In this document: positions 8,666 through 18,003 of the stretch, one piece after another
How positions within the stretch are numbered: position 1 is the stretch's first letter
Layout: each line of letters starts with the position of its first letter
Assembly (NCBI GenBank): GCA_902762375.1
Contig: CACWNY010000004.1
Coordinates: 62,001-126,000, forward strand
Source: an uncultured Ruminococcus sp.
Lineage (GTDB): Bacteria; Bacillota; Clostridia; Oscillospirales; Acutalibacteraceae
DNA length: 64,000 nucleotides
Direction: 5' to 3'
The notes under the pieces: generated by a model
Told to the model about the DNA's origin: nothing
Databases searched by the model: none
Seen by the model: only the letters and a program-made list of their open reading frames with translations
Program-made: the position numbers and the translations under genes

Positions 8666-8873
8666 AGGGCTACCGCCCTTTAAAATCCTGTTTTAAGGGC
8701 TGCCGCCCTTAAAAATCCCGCCAAACTTTTTGAAAAAAGTTTGACCAAAAACTTTAAATTTTCAGAGCTGAATGTTAGCGTAACATTTCAAAAGTGGGTA
8801 GAGGGTTCAGGGGTTGGGAACACAGACACTGTGCAAAGCCTCTGATAGGATTGTTAAGGGTAACGCCCTTAAC
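8662..8873. repeat. Multi-hairpin intergenic repeat, copy 2 (two-arm, right arm decayed)
   Basis: Left arm is intact: TTAAAGGGC hairpin, second GGGC hairpin, and a T/A hairpin with stem CAAAC/GTTTG (8722-8743). The right arm is degenerate and ends in the hairpin AAGGGTAACGCCCTT. It fills the gap before the EpsG-like gene. Confidence 0.75.
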
Positions 8874-8888
8874 CAAAAAGGAGTTAGT

Positions 8889-10034
8889 ATGTTGAACAAG
8901 TTGAAAGTAAGTCGTACAGCTTTTGTTATGTTGCTGGCGATTTTTCCCATAGCGGTTGTAGCAAAATTCTATGAGTACAACTATATGGGAAGTAATGCTT
9001 TTATTCTGATTAATTATGTGCTTAGAGGAATTTATGGCGGTGTACTGACAGGGCGGAACTCATTGGATTTTCCCATAAAAATTCTTTCGGTGTTCAGATT
9101 TCTTGACCTGAATACTCCACGCAGTTCAGGAATTTTCTGTGCTGTCATCATGAACATTCTATGTTTTCTGATATTTTTGTTTTACAAAAAGCGTTATACT
9201 ATAGACGAATATGTTTTTATTTATCTTACCATATTTGTTCTTAATCTGATGGTATTCGATTTCAATAAGGATATAATACAGTTTTGTATTATTCTGATTT
9301 TATATATGCTGTTGTCTATAGAACGGTTGAATAATATACAGAAAATCTTTGTCTGTTCAGGAGTTTTACTGTTTGAAAGTATTTTTTTCCGCAGTTACTA
9401 TATACTTGCAGGCGGTTTGACACCGATGATTTTTGTCATGTTGTCTGGGATAACACCGCAGACCAATAAAAAAAATATTGCATTAAGAATTTTATGTATT
9501 GTTATTTTTTTCTTTGTGGTTATTTATGCAATGAAATTTATTTCCTATGAAGCCTATGACGAATTAGTTACCCGACGAGATAATATTGAACGCCTGAAAG
9601 CTAATACACAGATTACCAATCTTTTTAAAGGTACAAGCTATGCAACTTTCTGTATGAATTACTTTGTCAATTTGATAAGATGTCTGTTTCCGCTGGAAAT
9701 TTTCACGAAAGGCATACAATTTGTTATTTTCACGATATATGAATTGTATATTTCATTGCACATTATTTTGTCTTTGCGTCACATTACAAAAGAAAATATT
9801 GTAAAAATATCTTTTATACTGGCATATTGTATGATGTTGGCAGCGTCTGAGGCAGATTTTGGTACATTTGTCAGACATCAGTCTGTAATGGCAATTTTTT
9901 ATCTGTATATGATTACGCAGAACAACAGCGGAAGAAAAACATTATGTTTAATCCGTCAATATTCGGAAAAAGATGTTAATCCGTCAGTTTCTATGTTGTC
10001 ATCGGACAATGGAATTAAAAGATATAAACTGTAG
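8889..10034 (+). CDS. EpsG/Wzy-like polysaccharide polymerase (integral membrane protein)
   Basis: About 381 aa with around ten hydrophobic segments. Likely polymerises repeat units of the surface polysaccharide on the outer face of the membrane. Hydrophobic spans begin at TAFVMLLAIFPIAVVAKF and continue to the end. A late loop ending DFGTFVRHQSVMAIFYLYM resembles the charged C-terminal signature of Wzy/EpsG proteins. I chose the ATG at 8889, preceded by AAAAGGAGTTAGT, over an in-frame upstream start that would translate repeat sequence. Sequence is poorly conserved in this family, so the role rests on topology and position. Confidence 0.7.
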   Translation: MLNKLKVSRTAFVMLLAIFPIAVVAKFYEYNYMGSNAFILINYVLRGIYGGVLTGRNSLDFPIKILSVFRFLDLNTPRSSGIFCAVIMNILCFLIFLFYKKRYTIDEYVFIYLTIFVLNLMVFDFNKDIIQFCIILILYMLLSIERLNNIQKIFVCSGVLLFESIFFRSYYILAGGLTPMIFVMLSGITPQTNKKNIALRILCIVIFFFVVIYAMKFISYEAYDELVTRRDNIERLKANTQITNLFKGTSYATFCMNYFVNLIRCLFPLEIFTKGIQFVIFTIYELYISLHIILSLRHITKENIVKISFILAYCMMLAASEADFGTFVRHQSVMAIFYLYMITQNNSGRKTLCLIRQYSEKDVNPSVSMLSSDNGIKRYKL

Positions 10035-10046
10035 GAGGAAAGAGTT

Positions 10047-11498
10047 TTGCAGAAATTTCTGAAAAAATATCAGACCATGTCCACCCCTGCAAAAGCAGGA
10101 TTGTGGTTTGTGGTATGCAGTTGTTTTCAATCGGGAATTAAATTTTTATCGTTGCCAATATTTGCTAATATCATGACAGTAGATGACTATGGAACAGTTA
10201 CTTTGTATACTTCATGGATGTCGGTTATTTTTATTTTTGCCACATTGGCACTTGGCAGGGCGAACGGTGTATTTTATGTGGCGATGGTACGCTATCCAGA
10301 TGACAAAGATGTCTTTACGACAGCTATGCAGGGACTTACCGTTGTACTTTGTGTTATCAGTTTTATTCTGATAGATTTAAGTACACTGATTTTCGGGGAC
10401 TGGATGAGTATAGGGGTCAGTCAGTACAATGCCATGTGTATAGACCTGATAGGTTACGGAATAATGCTTTTGTGGTCGTTGAGAATGAGATACGATTATC
10501 AATACAGACCCTTGTTACTGATAACCTTTATTTATTCAGCGAGTACGATTTTCATACCTGTTCTGGGGGTAGTATTCTGTCCTGATGGAATATCTCCTGC
10601 CGACATGAAAAACTGGTGTGGAGCAATCGCATCTTTTCTGGTAGGCATGGTTACCTTATTTCATTCTTTGAAGAAGAGCCGAAAACTTGTTAATCTGAAA
10701 TACTGGAAATTTGCTTTTTCGTTCAATTTACCATTGATACCGCATTATCTTTCCAATGTTATTCTGGTACAGTCCGACCGTATCATGATAGCAGAGATTG
10801 TCAGCAAAACGGCAGCCGCAATTTACAATGTAGCCTATACACTTGGGGTAGCAGCACAGGTAATCACACAGGCATTAATCAATGCGGTTAATCCATGGAT
10901 GTATCAGAAAATGAGCAAAGGTGAAGGGAATACTGTCCGAAAAGCCATATATCCTTTACTGGCACTTGTTGCGGTATTGATTATAGGCATATGTCTGGTT
11001 ATGCCTGAAATTTTCACGATTGTCTTTCCTGAAAAATATTCGGAAGCCTTAGATGTCATACCGCCAGTAGCGGCAGGTGTTTTATGGGCATTTATTTTCA
11101 ATATGTATGCCAGCATAGAGTTGTATTTTTCAGGTAACAAACTGGTATCACTTTCCTCGTTTACAGGAGCGGCAATCAACATTATCATGAATCTTTGGCT
11201 GATACCGATTTTCGGTTTTGTAGCGGCGGCGTATACCACATTACTCAGCGATATTATTTATGCGTTCATGCACACGCTGTTTGCCAAAATGCTTCTCAGA
11301 AAAAATATGCCCGATACAGATGTTATTCCGTTTGTACCCGTATGGGCGATAGGAATTGTTTCTACATTGTGTTGTTTTTGCATACTGTTGTTATATCCAT
11401 ATCCTGTTGTCCGTTATATTGCCGTTTTCATCGTACTGACGGTATGTTTCATCAAACGCCGTTCGATTAAGAAAGTTTTAAAATTCAAGTCAAAATAA
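10047..11498 (+). CDS. Polysaccharide flippase, Wzx/MATE-like
   Basis: A 483-aa membrane protein with about 12-14 helices. Expected to move lipid-linked polysaccharide units across the membrane. The N-terminus SCFQSGIKFLSLPIFANIMT followed by DDYGTVTLYTSW is characteristic of the polysaccharide transporter branch of the MOP superfamily. It follows the polymerase gene by 12 bases. The start is TTG at 10047 with AGGAGGA upstream. Flippase and polymerase together indicate Wzx/Wzy-type assembly. Confidence 0.88.
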   Translation: MQKFLKKYQTMSTPAKAGLWFVVCSCFQSGIKFLSLPIFANIMTVDDYGTVTLYTSWMSVIFIFATLALGRANGVFYVAMVRYPDDKDVFTTAMQGLTVVLCVISFILIDLSTLIFGDWMSIGVSQYNAMCIDLIGYGIMLLWSLRMRYDYQYRPLLLITFIYSASTIFIPVLGVVFCPDGISPADMKNWCGAIASFLVGMVTLFHSLKKSRKLVNLKYWKFAFSFNLPLIPHYLSNVILVQSDRIMIAEIVSKTAAAIYNVAYTLGVAAQVITQALINAVNPWMYQKMSKGEGNTVRKAIYPLLALVAVLIIGICLVMPEIFTIVFPEKYSEALDVIPPVAAGVLWAFIFNMYASIELYFSGNKLVSLSSFTGAAINIIMNLWLIPIFGFVAAAYTTLLSDIIYAFMHTLFAKMLLRKNMPDTDVIPFVPVWAIGIVSTLCCFCILLLYPYPVVRYIAVFIVLTVCFIKRRSIKKVLKFKSK

Positions 11499-11502
11499 AA
11501 AG

Positions 11503-11703
11503 TTAAAGGGCATTGCCCTTTAAAATCCCATCAGGGGCGTTGCCCCTGAACCCCACAAACTTTTTGAAAAAAGTTTGACAAAAACTTTTCTGGCTCACTT
11601 CGTTCGGACTGTTTATCCAAAGTTCGGCGGTGACAATTAAAAGTTTTTTGTCCACTTTTTTTCAAAAAAGTGGGCAGGATTTTAAAGGGCGGCAGCCCTT
11701 TAA
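11503..11703. repeat. Multi-hairpin intergenic repeat, copy 3 (two-arm)
   Basis: Complete mirror pair of arms between the flippase gene and the next gene. The T/A hairpins have CAAAC/GTTTG on the left and CCAC/GTGG on the right. The right outer hairpin ends in TTTAA two bases before the next ribosome site (AAGGAGAG). Confidence 0.85.
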
Positions 11704-11722
11704 CAAGGAGAGATTGTGAAAT

Positions 11723-12601
11723 ATGAAAAAATCAAAAAGTGCCGTACTCAATCTGGACGGAAAGTCCAAACATATTGCCGTAAGTCTGATGAAACCGTTT
11801 GCTAACCGTTTTGTTTTGCTGAACCCTAAAAACAGAGCAAAGAAAAATCGTGTCAATCTCAATTACTGGGCAGGAAATCCTAATCTTGGAGATGCGATAT
11901 CTCCTGTTGTTGTGGAATATATGTTGTCTTTAAAAGGTGCAGATTTATCCAAAAAAGTTACGGGTACAAAACATTTATATGCGATAGGCAGTGTTATTAC
12001 AGCAGGTATACAGGACGGTACAGTATGGGGGAGTGGGATTTTGTATACGACTTTGGGTTATCGTATCAAGAACCGCAATCTGGATATCAGAGCGGTGAGA
12101 GGACCTGTGACAAGAATGATGTTGATGGAATACGGTTATGATGTTCCTGAAATTTACGGTGACCCTGCTACTTTGATGACAGAAATTTATTTTCCGAAAA
12201 ACAGTGAGAAAAAATATAAATACGGAATTGTTGCTCATAAAAACGGGTCAAAATATCTGAGCAATCCTGAAGTGTTGGGGGAAAGTTACAAGCTGATTGA
12301 TATCAAGACAGATGACTACAAAACTTTTATTGATGATTTACTAAGTGTAGAATATGTCATATCGTCAAGTCTGCACGGAATTATACTGGCGGAATCTTAT
12401 GGAATACCCGCCATGATGGTACAACCTGATTTCAGTATGTTCAAATACTATGACTGGTACGGAGCAACGAACAGGTCGGAATTTCCTGTAATTAAATCGT
12501 TGGAAGAAGTAAAAGAAAAAGAATTTTTACCTGTTCCTGACCTTTCTGAGATGAGAAACCGTCTGAAAAAAGCCTTTCCATATGATTTGTTTGAAATATG
12601 A
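11723..12601 (+). CDS. Second polysaccharide pyruvyl transferase family protein (ExoV-like)
   Basis: 292 aa, distinct from the pyruvyltransferase at 6288. It has the family motif NYWAGNPNLGDAISPVVVEY near residue 49 and the conserved VISSSLHGIILAESYGIPA near residue 214. Expected to decorate sugars with pyruvate in the same surface polysaccharide. It is the last gene of the cluster, separated from the flippase by a hairpin repeat and followed by a terminator. AAGGAGAG lies 11 bases before the ATG. Confidence 0.85.
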   Translation: MKKSKSAVLNLDGKSKHIAVSLMKPFANRFVLLNPKNRAKKNRVNLNYWAGNPNLGDAISPVVVEYMLSLKGADLSKKVTGTKHLYAIGSVITAGIQDGTVWGSGILYTTLGYRIKNRNLDIRAVRGPVTRMMLMEYGYDVPEIYGDPATLMTEIYFPKNSEKKYKYGIVAHKNGSKYLSNPEVLGESYKLIDIKTDDYKTFIDDLLSVEYVISSSLHGIILAESYGIPAMMVQPDFSMFKYYDWYGATNRSEFPVIKSLEEVKEKEFLPVPDLSEMRNRLKKAFPYDLFEI

Positions 12602-12637
12602 GAAAAAGGTGTTGTAAAAAATAATATCCGAAAAAAG

Positions 12638-12680
12638 AAAAGGCACATAATCGACTATACAGACGGTATGTGCCTTTTTT
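12638..12680. terminator. Bidirectional terminator between convergent genes
   Basis: Stem AAAAGGCACATA (12638-12649) with its complement at 12667-12678, T-rich on both exits. It serves the plus-strand polysaccharide cluster and the minus-strand transpeptidase gene. Confidence 0.8.
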
Positions 12681-12681
12681 A

Positions 12682-13764
12682 TCAAACGATGATGATATAC
12701 GGATTTTTAGTTTTATCGAGTGCATTGAGATAAGCGACCATCATATCTTCGGAAACGCCTACACAACCTGCAGTTGGTGAATAAGATACATGGAGAAATA
12801 TTGCTGAACCTTTTCCGACACCGTTATCGTACAGTTTATTTTCGCCCATGTTGAAATTAATGACAAAACCGTATCGGTAAGCATAATAATATTCTATCAT
12901 ATGTTCAGCACTGTTCCAACCATCTTTAACAAAGCCCTCTACTTTTTGATTATAGAACTTTGATTCAGGGTCATCAACCCAATAAGTCTTGTCAGTGACC
13001 TTAAAGATATCGAGATTAGTTAATGGTTTATCATCGATATAAAAAGCCTCACCGACACTGTACATACCATAAGGCGTTTTATAACTGCCCTCATAAGATT
13101 CATCACTGACCCCTTCACTACCGACAAATCCTTCTGTATCCAAACCACTGCTTTTCCAAAGACCGTTCTCATTTTTTTCATACAGAGAAATGGTTGCAAG
13201 GTTAGTATCATGTGAGCTGACGGTGATAATCTGCTGACAATCAACTTCCGCAAGTGTCTGGAGAGAGTAATTGTTCTCTTCAAGGAAACCGACAAGATTT
13301 TGGTCATCGGTATCAGGAGGGATAGTGTCAGCTTCCGTAGGAGCTACCGCTGTTGGAACAAGAGGAGAAGTTTTCTTTTCTGTGGGGACAGTTGTTGCAG
13401 GGGAGGTAGGAGCAGATGTTTTTTTAGTGGTAGGTTTTTCTGTAGGGACAACAGTACTTTTAGATGTTGTAGCACGGGGAGTAGTACTTTTTTGAGTAGG
13501 TTTCTGAGTTACCACTTCCGTACTTTTCTGAGTACTTTTTTCGGTAGCTTTTTTATTTTTGGCAGTGGTACTTTTCTGAGTACTTTTTTCGGTAGAACTT
13601 ATAGTAGTTTCCGAAGGACTATCCTTTTGTGAAGTTTTGCTATCTGTTGTTGTATCGTTGGCAACAGGCAATGTGTTTGATGAGGGCAGAAGTATAACTG
13701 CCAGAACAATACCCACAATACAGACAGCTACAAGAGGTAAGATAATCAACAACTTTTTTTTCAT
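12682..13764 (-). CDS. L,D-transpeptidase (YkuD family), membrane-anchored
   Basis: A 360-aa cell wall enzyme that would make 3-3 peptidoglycan cross-links or attach proteins. Residues 1-28 are one membrane anchor. Residues about 38-140 are a Thr/Ser/Lys-rich linker with repeated STEKSTQKST units that can span the wall. The C-terminal catalytic domain ends with H325-V-S-Y-S-P-T-A-G-C334-V, the YkuD histidine and nucleophilic cysteine. The residue usually Arg or Asn after the cysteine motif is not seen, as in other clostridial variants. ATG with AAAGGAATG upstream. Confidence 0.88.
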   Translation of the reverse strand: MKKKLLIILPLVAVCIVGIVLAVILLPSSNTLPVANDTTTDSKTSQKDSPSETTISSTEKSTQKSTTAKNKKATEKSTQKSTEVVTQKPTQKSTTPRATTSKSTVVPTEKPTTKKTSAPTSPATTVPTEKKTSPLVPTAVAPTEADTIPPDTDDQNLVGFLEENNYSLQTLAEVDCQQIITVSSHDTNLATISLYEKNENGLWKSSGLDTEGFVGSEGVSDESYEGSYKTPYGMYSVGEAFYIDDKPLTNLDIFKVTDKTYWVDDPESKFYNQKVEGFVKDGWNSAEHMIEYYYAYRYGFVINFNMGENKLYDNGVGKGSAIFLHVSYSPTAGCVGVSEDMMVAYLNALDKTKNPYIIIV

Positions 13765-13788
13765 ATTTACATCATTCCTTTATCTGGT

Positions 13789-13957
13789 TTAAGGGGGTGC
13801 TACTCTTAAAAATCCTGACCGTTTTGGGTTCAATATGTTCGGATTGTTTATCAGAGTGTCAGCTATGACAACTGAAAGTTTCGGTCAAGCCTTTTTAAAG
13901 GCTTGTGGGGTTCAGGGGCAAAGCCCCTGATAGGATTGTTAAGGGCAACGCCCTTAA
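13789..13957. repeat. Multi-hairpin intergenic repeat, copy 4 (left arm decayed)
   Basis: The right arm is intact with stem CAAGCC/GGCTTG (13886-13905), a GGGGC hairpin and a terminal GGGC hairpin. The left arm is reduced. The TTAA at the right end contains the stop codon of the minus-strand lipoprotein gene. Confidence 0.7.
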
Positions 13958-15186
13958 CCTGTTGTTGCAGGTGAAGTTGCCTTTTGAGGTTCGAACACTT
14001 CGATAATGTTGAAATCTTTATCATAAAATTCCGAACCGTAATTTTTAAGACTGATATTTTTCTGAATATCCTTTATACTTTTACCGTTTTCCGTATCAAA
14101 ATAGATATCGCTGTTTTCATCAAGATGGTTATTTTTTCCCACACGCAACGGATTAGTACGGATAGCGACATAGGTTGTGCCTGTATCTGTTTCGCCGTCA
14201 GCCATAGGAGAAAATCCTGACGCAAGACTTGATTGAGGAGCATGACAGACAAAATTTGTAGTAATTTTGTAATAAGCAATCAGACTATTGTTATTCAAGT
14301 CATCAAGGGTATAGATATATTGATAGCTATCCAGCTTATAAGTAGATTCATAATCAAAATATTCAGAATTAAGTTGTCTTTTTTTACCGCTGGAGAAACT
14401 ATAATCATAATCCGTAATATAGTAGCTGTTAAGGATTTTATTTTTCATTTCCTTATTCATTTCCTCACGCAGTGCGGAGGTATCTATACCACTAAGAGAA
14501 TTTCTTGCACCTGGTAAATTCTTCACATCAAAAGTTTTTGTTTCTTCTTTCAGAAAGAAACCTTCTTCTTCCAAAGCAAGCTGAGGAGTTGCCTTGATGG
14601 TAACGATATCACCGTTTTTGAGATTTTCGGTTTTATCAGGTACAAATTTAATCCATGCTTTTGTGTTTTTGGAACACTTACTGCTATCCATATTGATTTT
14701 TCCCTTACCGTTTTCACCCGAAAAAGTCACCTTAAAATTCTGGAAAGCGTCAAGAGGTTGTCCGTCAGTAAGATTTCTGGCGGTACAAATCAATTCCGTG
14801 TCTTTGATATCGACATTGATGTTAGCAGCAAGCGTTTCATCATAGTCAGCAATGACAGTAAAATCCTTACCATTAGTCAAAGTCCCTTGTTGTTTTTCGT
14901 CTGCCAGATGAAAAGTCATTGTATTGAGTAATTTTTCAATATCACTGTAATGTTCATTTTCCTTATGTTTAGCGAGTTCAGTATTGATGTGTTCCTTATT
15001 GAGAACAAACTCCGCTTTTCCGTGACCATTACAACCACTTAACTGCACTTCAAAAAGTTTAGCAGAACTCACACTGATTTCTGTTCGTTTGTTGCAACCG
15101 CCAAATACCAGAACTGTAAGACACATAATTATCGCCAATAATACCGTATACTTTGTTTTTTTTCTGCCTTTGCCCAAAAAATTCAT
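13954..15186 (-). CDS. Large lipoprotein of unknown function
   Basis: A 410-aa lipoprotein. A charged start and hydrophobic stretch end in the lipobox VFGGC, so it should be anchored on the outer membrane leaflet. The body alternates beta-strand-like stretches, including VTIKATPQLALEEEGFFLKE, and a Lys/Glu-rich middle near EEMNKEMKNKILNSYY. I recognise no named domain. It is encoded upstream of the L,D-transpeptidase on the same strand, with a hairpin repeat between. The stop codon lies in that repeat, so the last residues may have been set by its insertion. Ribosome site AGAGGGG, ATG start. Confidence 0.75.
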   Translation of the reverse strand: MNFLGKGRKKTKYTVLLAIIMCLTVLVFGGCNKRTEISVSSAKLFEVQLSGCNGHGKAEFVLNKEHINTELAKHKENEHYSDIEKLLNTMTFHLADEKQQGTLTNGKDFTVIADYDETLAANINVDIKDTELICTARNLTDGQPLDAFQNFKVTFSGENGKGKINMDSSKCSKNTKAWIKFVPDKTENLKNGDIVTIKATPQLALEEEGFFLKEETKTFDVKNLPGARNSLSGIDTSALREEMNKEMKNKILNSYYITDYDYSFSSGKKRQLNSEYFDYESTYKLDSYQYIYTLDDLNNNSLIAYYKITTNFVCHAPQSSLASGFSPMADGETDTGTTYVAIRTNPLRVGKNNHLDENSDIYFDTENGKSIKDIQKNISLKNYGSEFYDKDFNIIEVFEPQKATSPATTG

Positions 15187-15225
15187 TTTTTCCCCTCTGT
15201 TTCTTAGAAAGTCGCCACCTTTTGG

Positions 15226-15254
15226 ATTATAGCATATTTTCAGAATGTCAACAA
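15226..15254 (-). promoter_or_regulatory. Promoter of the large lipoprotein gene
   Basis: On the minus strand TTGTTG (15249-15254), 17-base spacer, TATAAT (15226-15231), about 40 bases before the start at 15186. A TTGACA overlaps but at a poor spacing of 14. Confidence 0.5.
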
Positions 15255-15302
15255 CGAAAATCTTACAAAATTCACTAAAATTTTACATAATTCTTCAATT
15301 AA

Positions 15303-16265
15303 TCAGGAATCTGACGATACAGTGTCATTTTTATTTTGCCATCTTCTGTAAAATCCTGCCAGAACTGCCCCTGAAATATTATGCCAGACAGAAAAGACAG
15401 CACCAGGAACGGTAGCCATTGCCAGTTGAGAAAAAGCCGTACCTGCCAGACCCGTAGCCAGACCAGAATTTTGCATACCGACTTCTATAGACATTGCCTT
15501 TATTTTTTCAGGGGACATTTTGAACAGTTTCCCCACACCGAAACCGCAGAGATATCCTAAAAAGTTGTGCAGTACGACTACCGCAAAAATCAGCAGACCA
15601 CTACTCAGAATTTTTTCAGCATTGTGCGAAACCACTGCACCGACAATCATACAGATAGCAATAGCAGAAATCATTGGTAGTATGGTTACCGCCTTTTGTG
15701 TAAAACGACCGAAAAATTTATTGATGACAAATCCAAAAGCAATCGGTACGATAATGACTTGTACAATAGTCAAAAACATACTTATCACATCAACATGAAT
15801 AGTTGTGCGTAACAAAAGGTAGGTAATCGCAGGAGTAAGAACAGGGGCAAGCAATGTATTGATGCTTGTCATTCCGACCGAAAGAGCGACATCACCCTTA
15901 GCAAAGTAGGTGATAACATTACTTGCCGTTCCTCCGGGACAAGTTCCCACCAGAACGACACCAGCAGTCAATGCGGGGTCAAGATGAAACAGACGGCTTA
16001 ATCCAAAAGCAAGCAACGGCATAATAGTAAATTGAGCAATGCACCCCAGAATAATATCACGGGGGCGTGTAAAGATAAGGGCAAAGTCTTTTGGTTGTAA
16101 ACTCAGTCCCATGCCGAACATAATCAGCATAAGCAGATAATTTACCCAAGAAGTTTCTATCCAAAGGGTAGAGGCAGGCAAAAATAATGACAGTCCCGCT
16201 ACAGCAAGCACAATCAATGCCATATATTTACCGAAAATATCACTGATTTTTTCTAAAATTTTCAT
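15303..16265 (-). CDS. Bile acid:sodium symporter (BASS) family transporter
   Basis: A 320-aa membrane protein with about ten helices. BASS proteins use a sodium gradient to import organic anions (bile acids, pyruvate, pantoate and others); substrate here is unknown. Typical features are the VLVGTCPGGTASNVITY stretch near residue 104 and the related SIEVGMQNSGLATGLA near residue 257, the crossover helices of the two inverted repeats. It is the last gene of the murI-DUF1934-argS group, 15 bases after argS with ACGGAGA as ribosome site. No terminator is seen after it. Confidence 0.88.
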   Translation of the reverse strand: MKILEKISDIFGKYMALIVLAVAGLSLFLPASTLWIETSWVNYLLMLIMFGMGLSLQPKDFALIFTRPRDIILGCIAQFTIMPLLAFGLSRLFHLDPALTAGVVLVGTCPGGTASNVITYFAKGDVALSVGMTSINTLLAPVLTPAITYLLLRTTIHVDVISMFLTIVQVIIVPIAFGFVINKFFGRFTQKAVTILPMISAIAICMIVGAVVSHNAEKILSSGLLIFAVVVLHNFLGYLCGFGVGKLFKMSPEKIKAMSIEVGMQNSGLATGLAGTAFSQLAMATVPGAVFSVWHNISGAVLAGFYRRWQNKNDTVSSDS

Positions 16266-16280
16266 GATAAAATCTCCGTA

Positions 16281-17969
16281 TCACATACTGTCAGGAGCAT
16301 TGATTTTCAGCATAGTCAGAACATTTTTGATAACGGTTTTTGTAGCAACACACAAATTCAGTCTTGCTTGCATAAGGCTTTCATTATCGCCCTTTACACG
16401 GCAGGCATTATAGAATTTATGGAACAAAGCGGCAAGATGTAAAACATATTTAGTAATTTTAGTCGGGTCATATTCTTTGGCAGAAGCAATAATTTCGTTG
16501 GTATAATCAGCGATATAAGAGATTAACTCTTTTTCTTCGGGAGCAGTGAGTAAAGCAAATTCCTCATCGCTACATTCACGGACAGTAATGCCGTCATTTT
16601 CCAGAGCTTTGAGAATACTGCAAATTCTTGCATGGGCATACTGTACATAATAGACAGGGTTTTGAGAATCCTGTGTAATTGCCAAATCAATATCAAAATC
16701 CATCTGGGTATTTGCCTCACGCATATTGAAGATGAACCTTGCAGCGTCAACAGAAACTTCTTCGATGAGGGTACTTAATGTTACAGCTTTTCCTGAACGC
16801 TTAGAAACTTTATAGACTTCACCATCTTTTATCAGACGAACCATCTGCATAATAATGATATCAAGTCTATCGGGATTAACTCCCAATGCCTGCATAGAGG
16901 CTTTGATACGGGGGATATAGCCGTGATGGTCAGCTCCCAGAATATCAATAGCGACATCATAATTACGGGTAACCAATTTATTGTAGTGATAAGCAATATC
17001 AGGCACCAGATAGGTGGGAATACCGTTAGCACGCATCAACACACGGTCTTTATCGTCACCAAAAGCGGTAGTTTTAAACCACAAAGCTCCGTCAAGTTCA
17101 TAAGTATAGCCAGACTGTTTCAGCTTTTCAATGATATCCTTTACCGCACCGCTATTATGTAAGGTACTTTCCAGAAACCAGTTATCATATTCAATGCGGT
17201 ATTTTTGAAGGTCTTTTTTGAGGTTGGCAATATTGATAGGCAGTGCAAAATCACAAAGAGCTTTTCTGCGTTCTTCAGAGGGGACATTCACATATTTATC
17301 CCCATAAAGATTGTTGAAATTCTTAGCGTGTTCGATGATATCCGCACCCTGATAAGCATCTTCAGGCATAGTAACGGCATTATCATAGATTTGTAGATAA
17401 CGGACTTCCAGAGAAGTTTTGAATTTTTCAATCTGATTACCTGCATCATTGACATAAAATTCTCTTTGCACATCATAGCCCGCATTTTGTAAGACGCTTG
17501 CCAGACAATCTCCTAAAGCACCTCCACGAGCATTACCGATGTGCATAGGACCTGTAGGGTTAGCGGAAACAAATTCTAATAAAATTCTTTTCCCCTTACC
17601 AAAGTCAGACTTACCGTAATTTTCTTTTTCAGCGAGAACTGTTTTAATCACCTGTGCATAATAACGGCTGTCAAGAAAAAAATTAATAAACCCTGCTCCA
17701 GCAACTTCCACTTTAGCAATGAAAGTATTTTCGAGAGAGAGATTTTCCATAATAATGTTAGCAATATTTCTTGGAGCAGTTCGAAAAACTCTTGCACAAG
17801 CCATAGCGACATTAGTAGCCAAATCACCGTTTTTCTTATCCGCAGGAACTTCAATAACAAATTCAGGGATTTCTGCTTTGGCAAGTTGTCCTTTGGCAAC
17901 CGCTTTTTCTATAGCGTCAAGAATTTCCTTTTTGAGGCTATTCAGGACATTTTGAAATACATCAGACAT
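16281..17969 (-). CDS. argS: Arginyl-tRNA synthetase
   Basis: Class I synthetase charging tRNA-Arg, 562 aa from the chosen start. The N-terminal Add-1 domain is followed by SANPTGPMHIGNARGG (HIGN at 143-146), the KMSKS-like VSKRSG and a C-terminal anticodon-binding alpha domain ending NVLTMLKINAPDSM, all expected for ArgS. I chose the ATG at 17969 because AGAAAGGG abuts the alternative TTG at 17981 and is spaced 12 bases from the ATG. Downstream of the DUF1934 gene, an arrangement also seen in B. subtilis (ywiB-argS). Confidence 0.95.
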   Translation of the reverse strand: MSDVFQNVLNSLKKEILDAIEKAVAKGQLAKAEIPEFVIEVPADKKNGDLATNVAMACARVFRTAPRNIANIIMENLSLENTFIAKVEVAGAGFINFFLDSRYYAQVIKTVLAEKENYGKSDFGKGKRILLEFVSANPTGPMHIGNARGGALGDCLASVLQNAGYDVQREFYVNDAGNQIEKFKTSLEVRYLQIYDNAVTMPEDAYQGADIIEHAKNFNNLYGDKYVNVPSEERRKALCDFALPINIANLKKDLQKYRIEYDNWFLESTLHNSGAVKDIIEKLKQSGYTYELDGALWFKTTAFGDDKDRVLMRANGIPTYLVPDIAYHYNKLVTRNYDVAIDILGADHHGYIPRIKASMQALGVNPDRLDIIIMQMVRLIKDGEVYKVSKRSGKAVTLSTLIEEVSVDAARFIFNMREANTQMDFDIDLAITQDSQNPVYYVQYAHARICSILKALENDGITVRECSDEEFALLTAPEEKELISYIADYTNEIIASAKEYDPTKITKYVLHLAALFHKFYNACRVKGDNESLMQARLNLCVATKTVIKNVLTMLKINAPDSM

Positions 17970-18003
17970 AATATTTTTCAACCCTTTCTAAAAAATTAAG
18001 CCA

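Noticed and set aside
13985-14000. GGTTCGAAC string as a possible tRNA T-arm
   Set aside because: No acceptor stem, anticodon arm or CCA around it, and it lies within the lipoprotein coding region.
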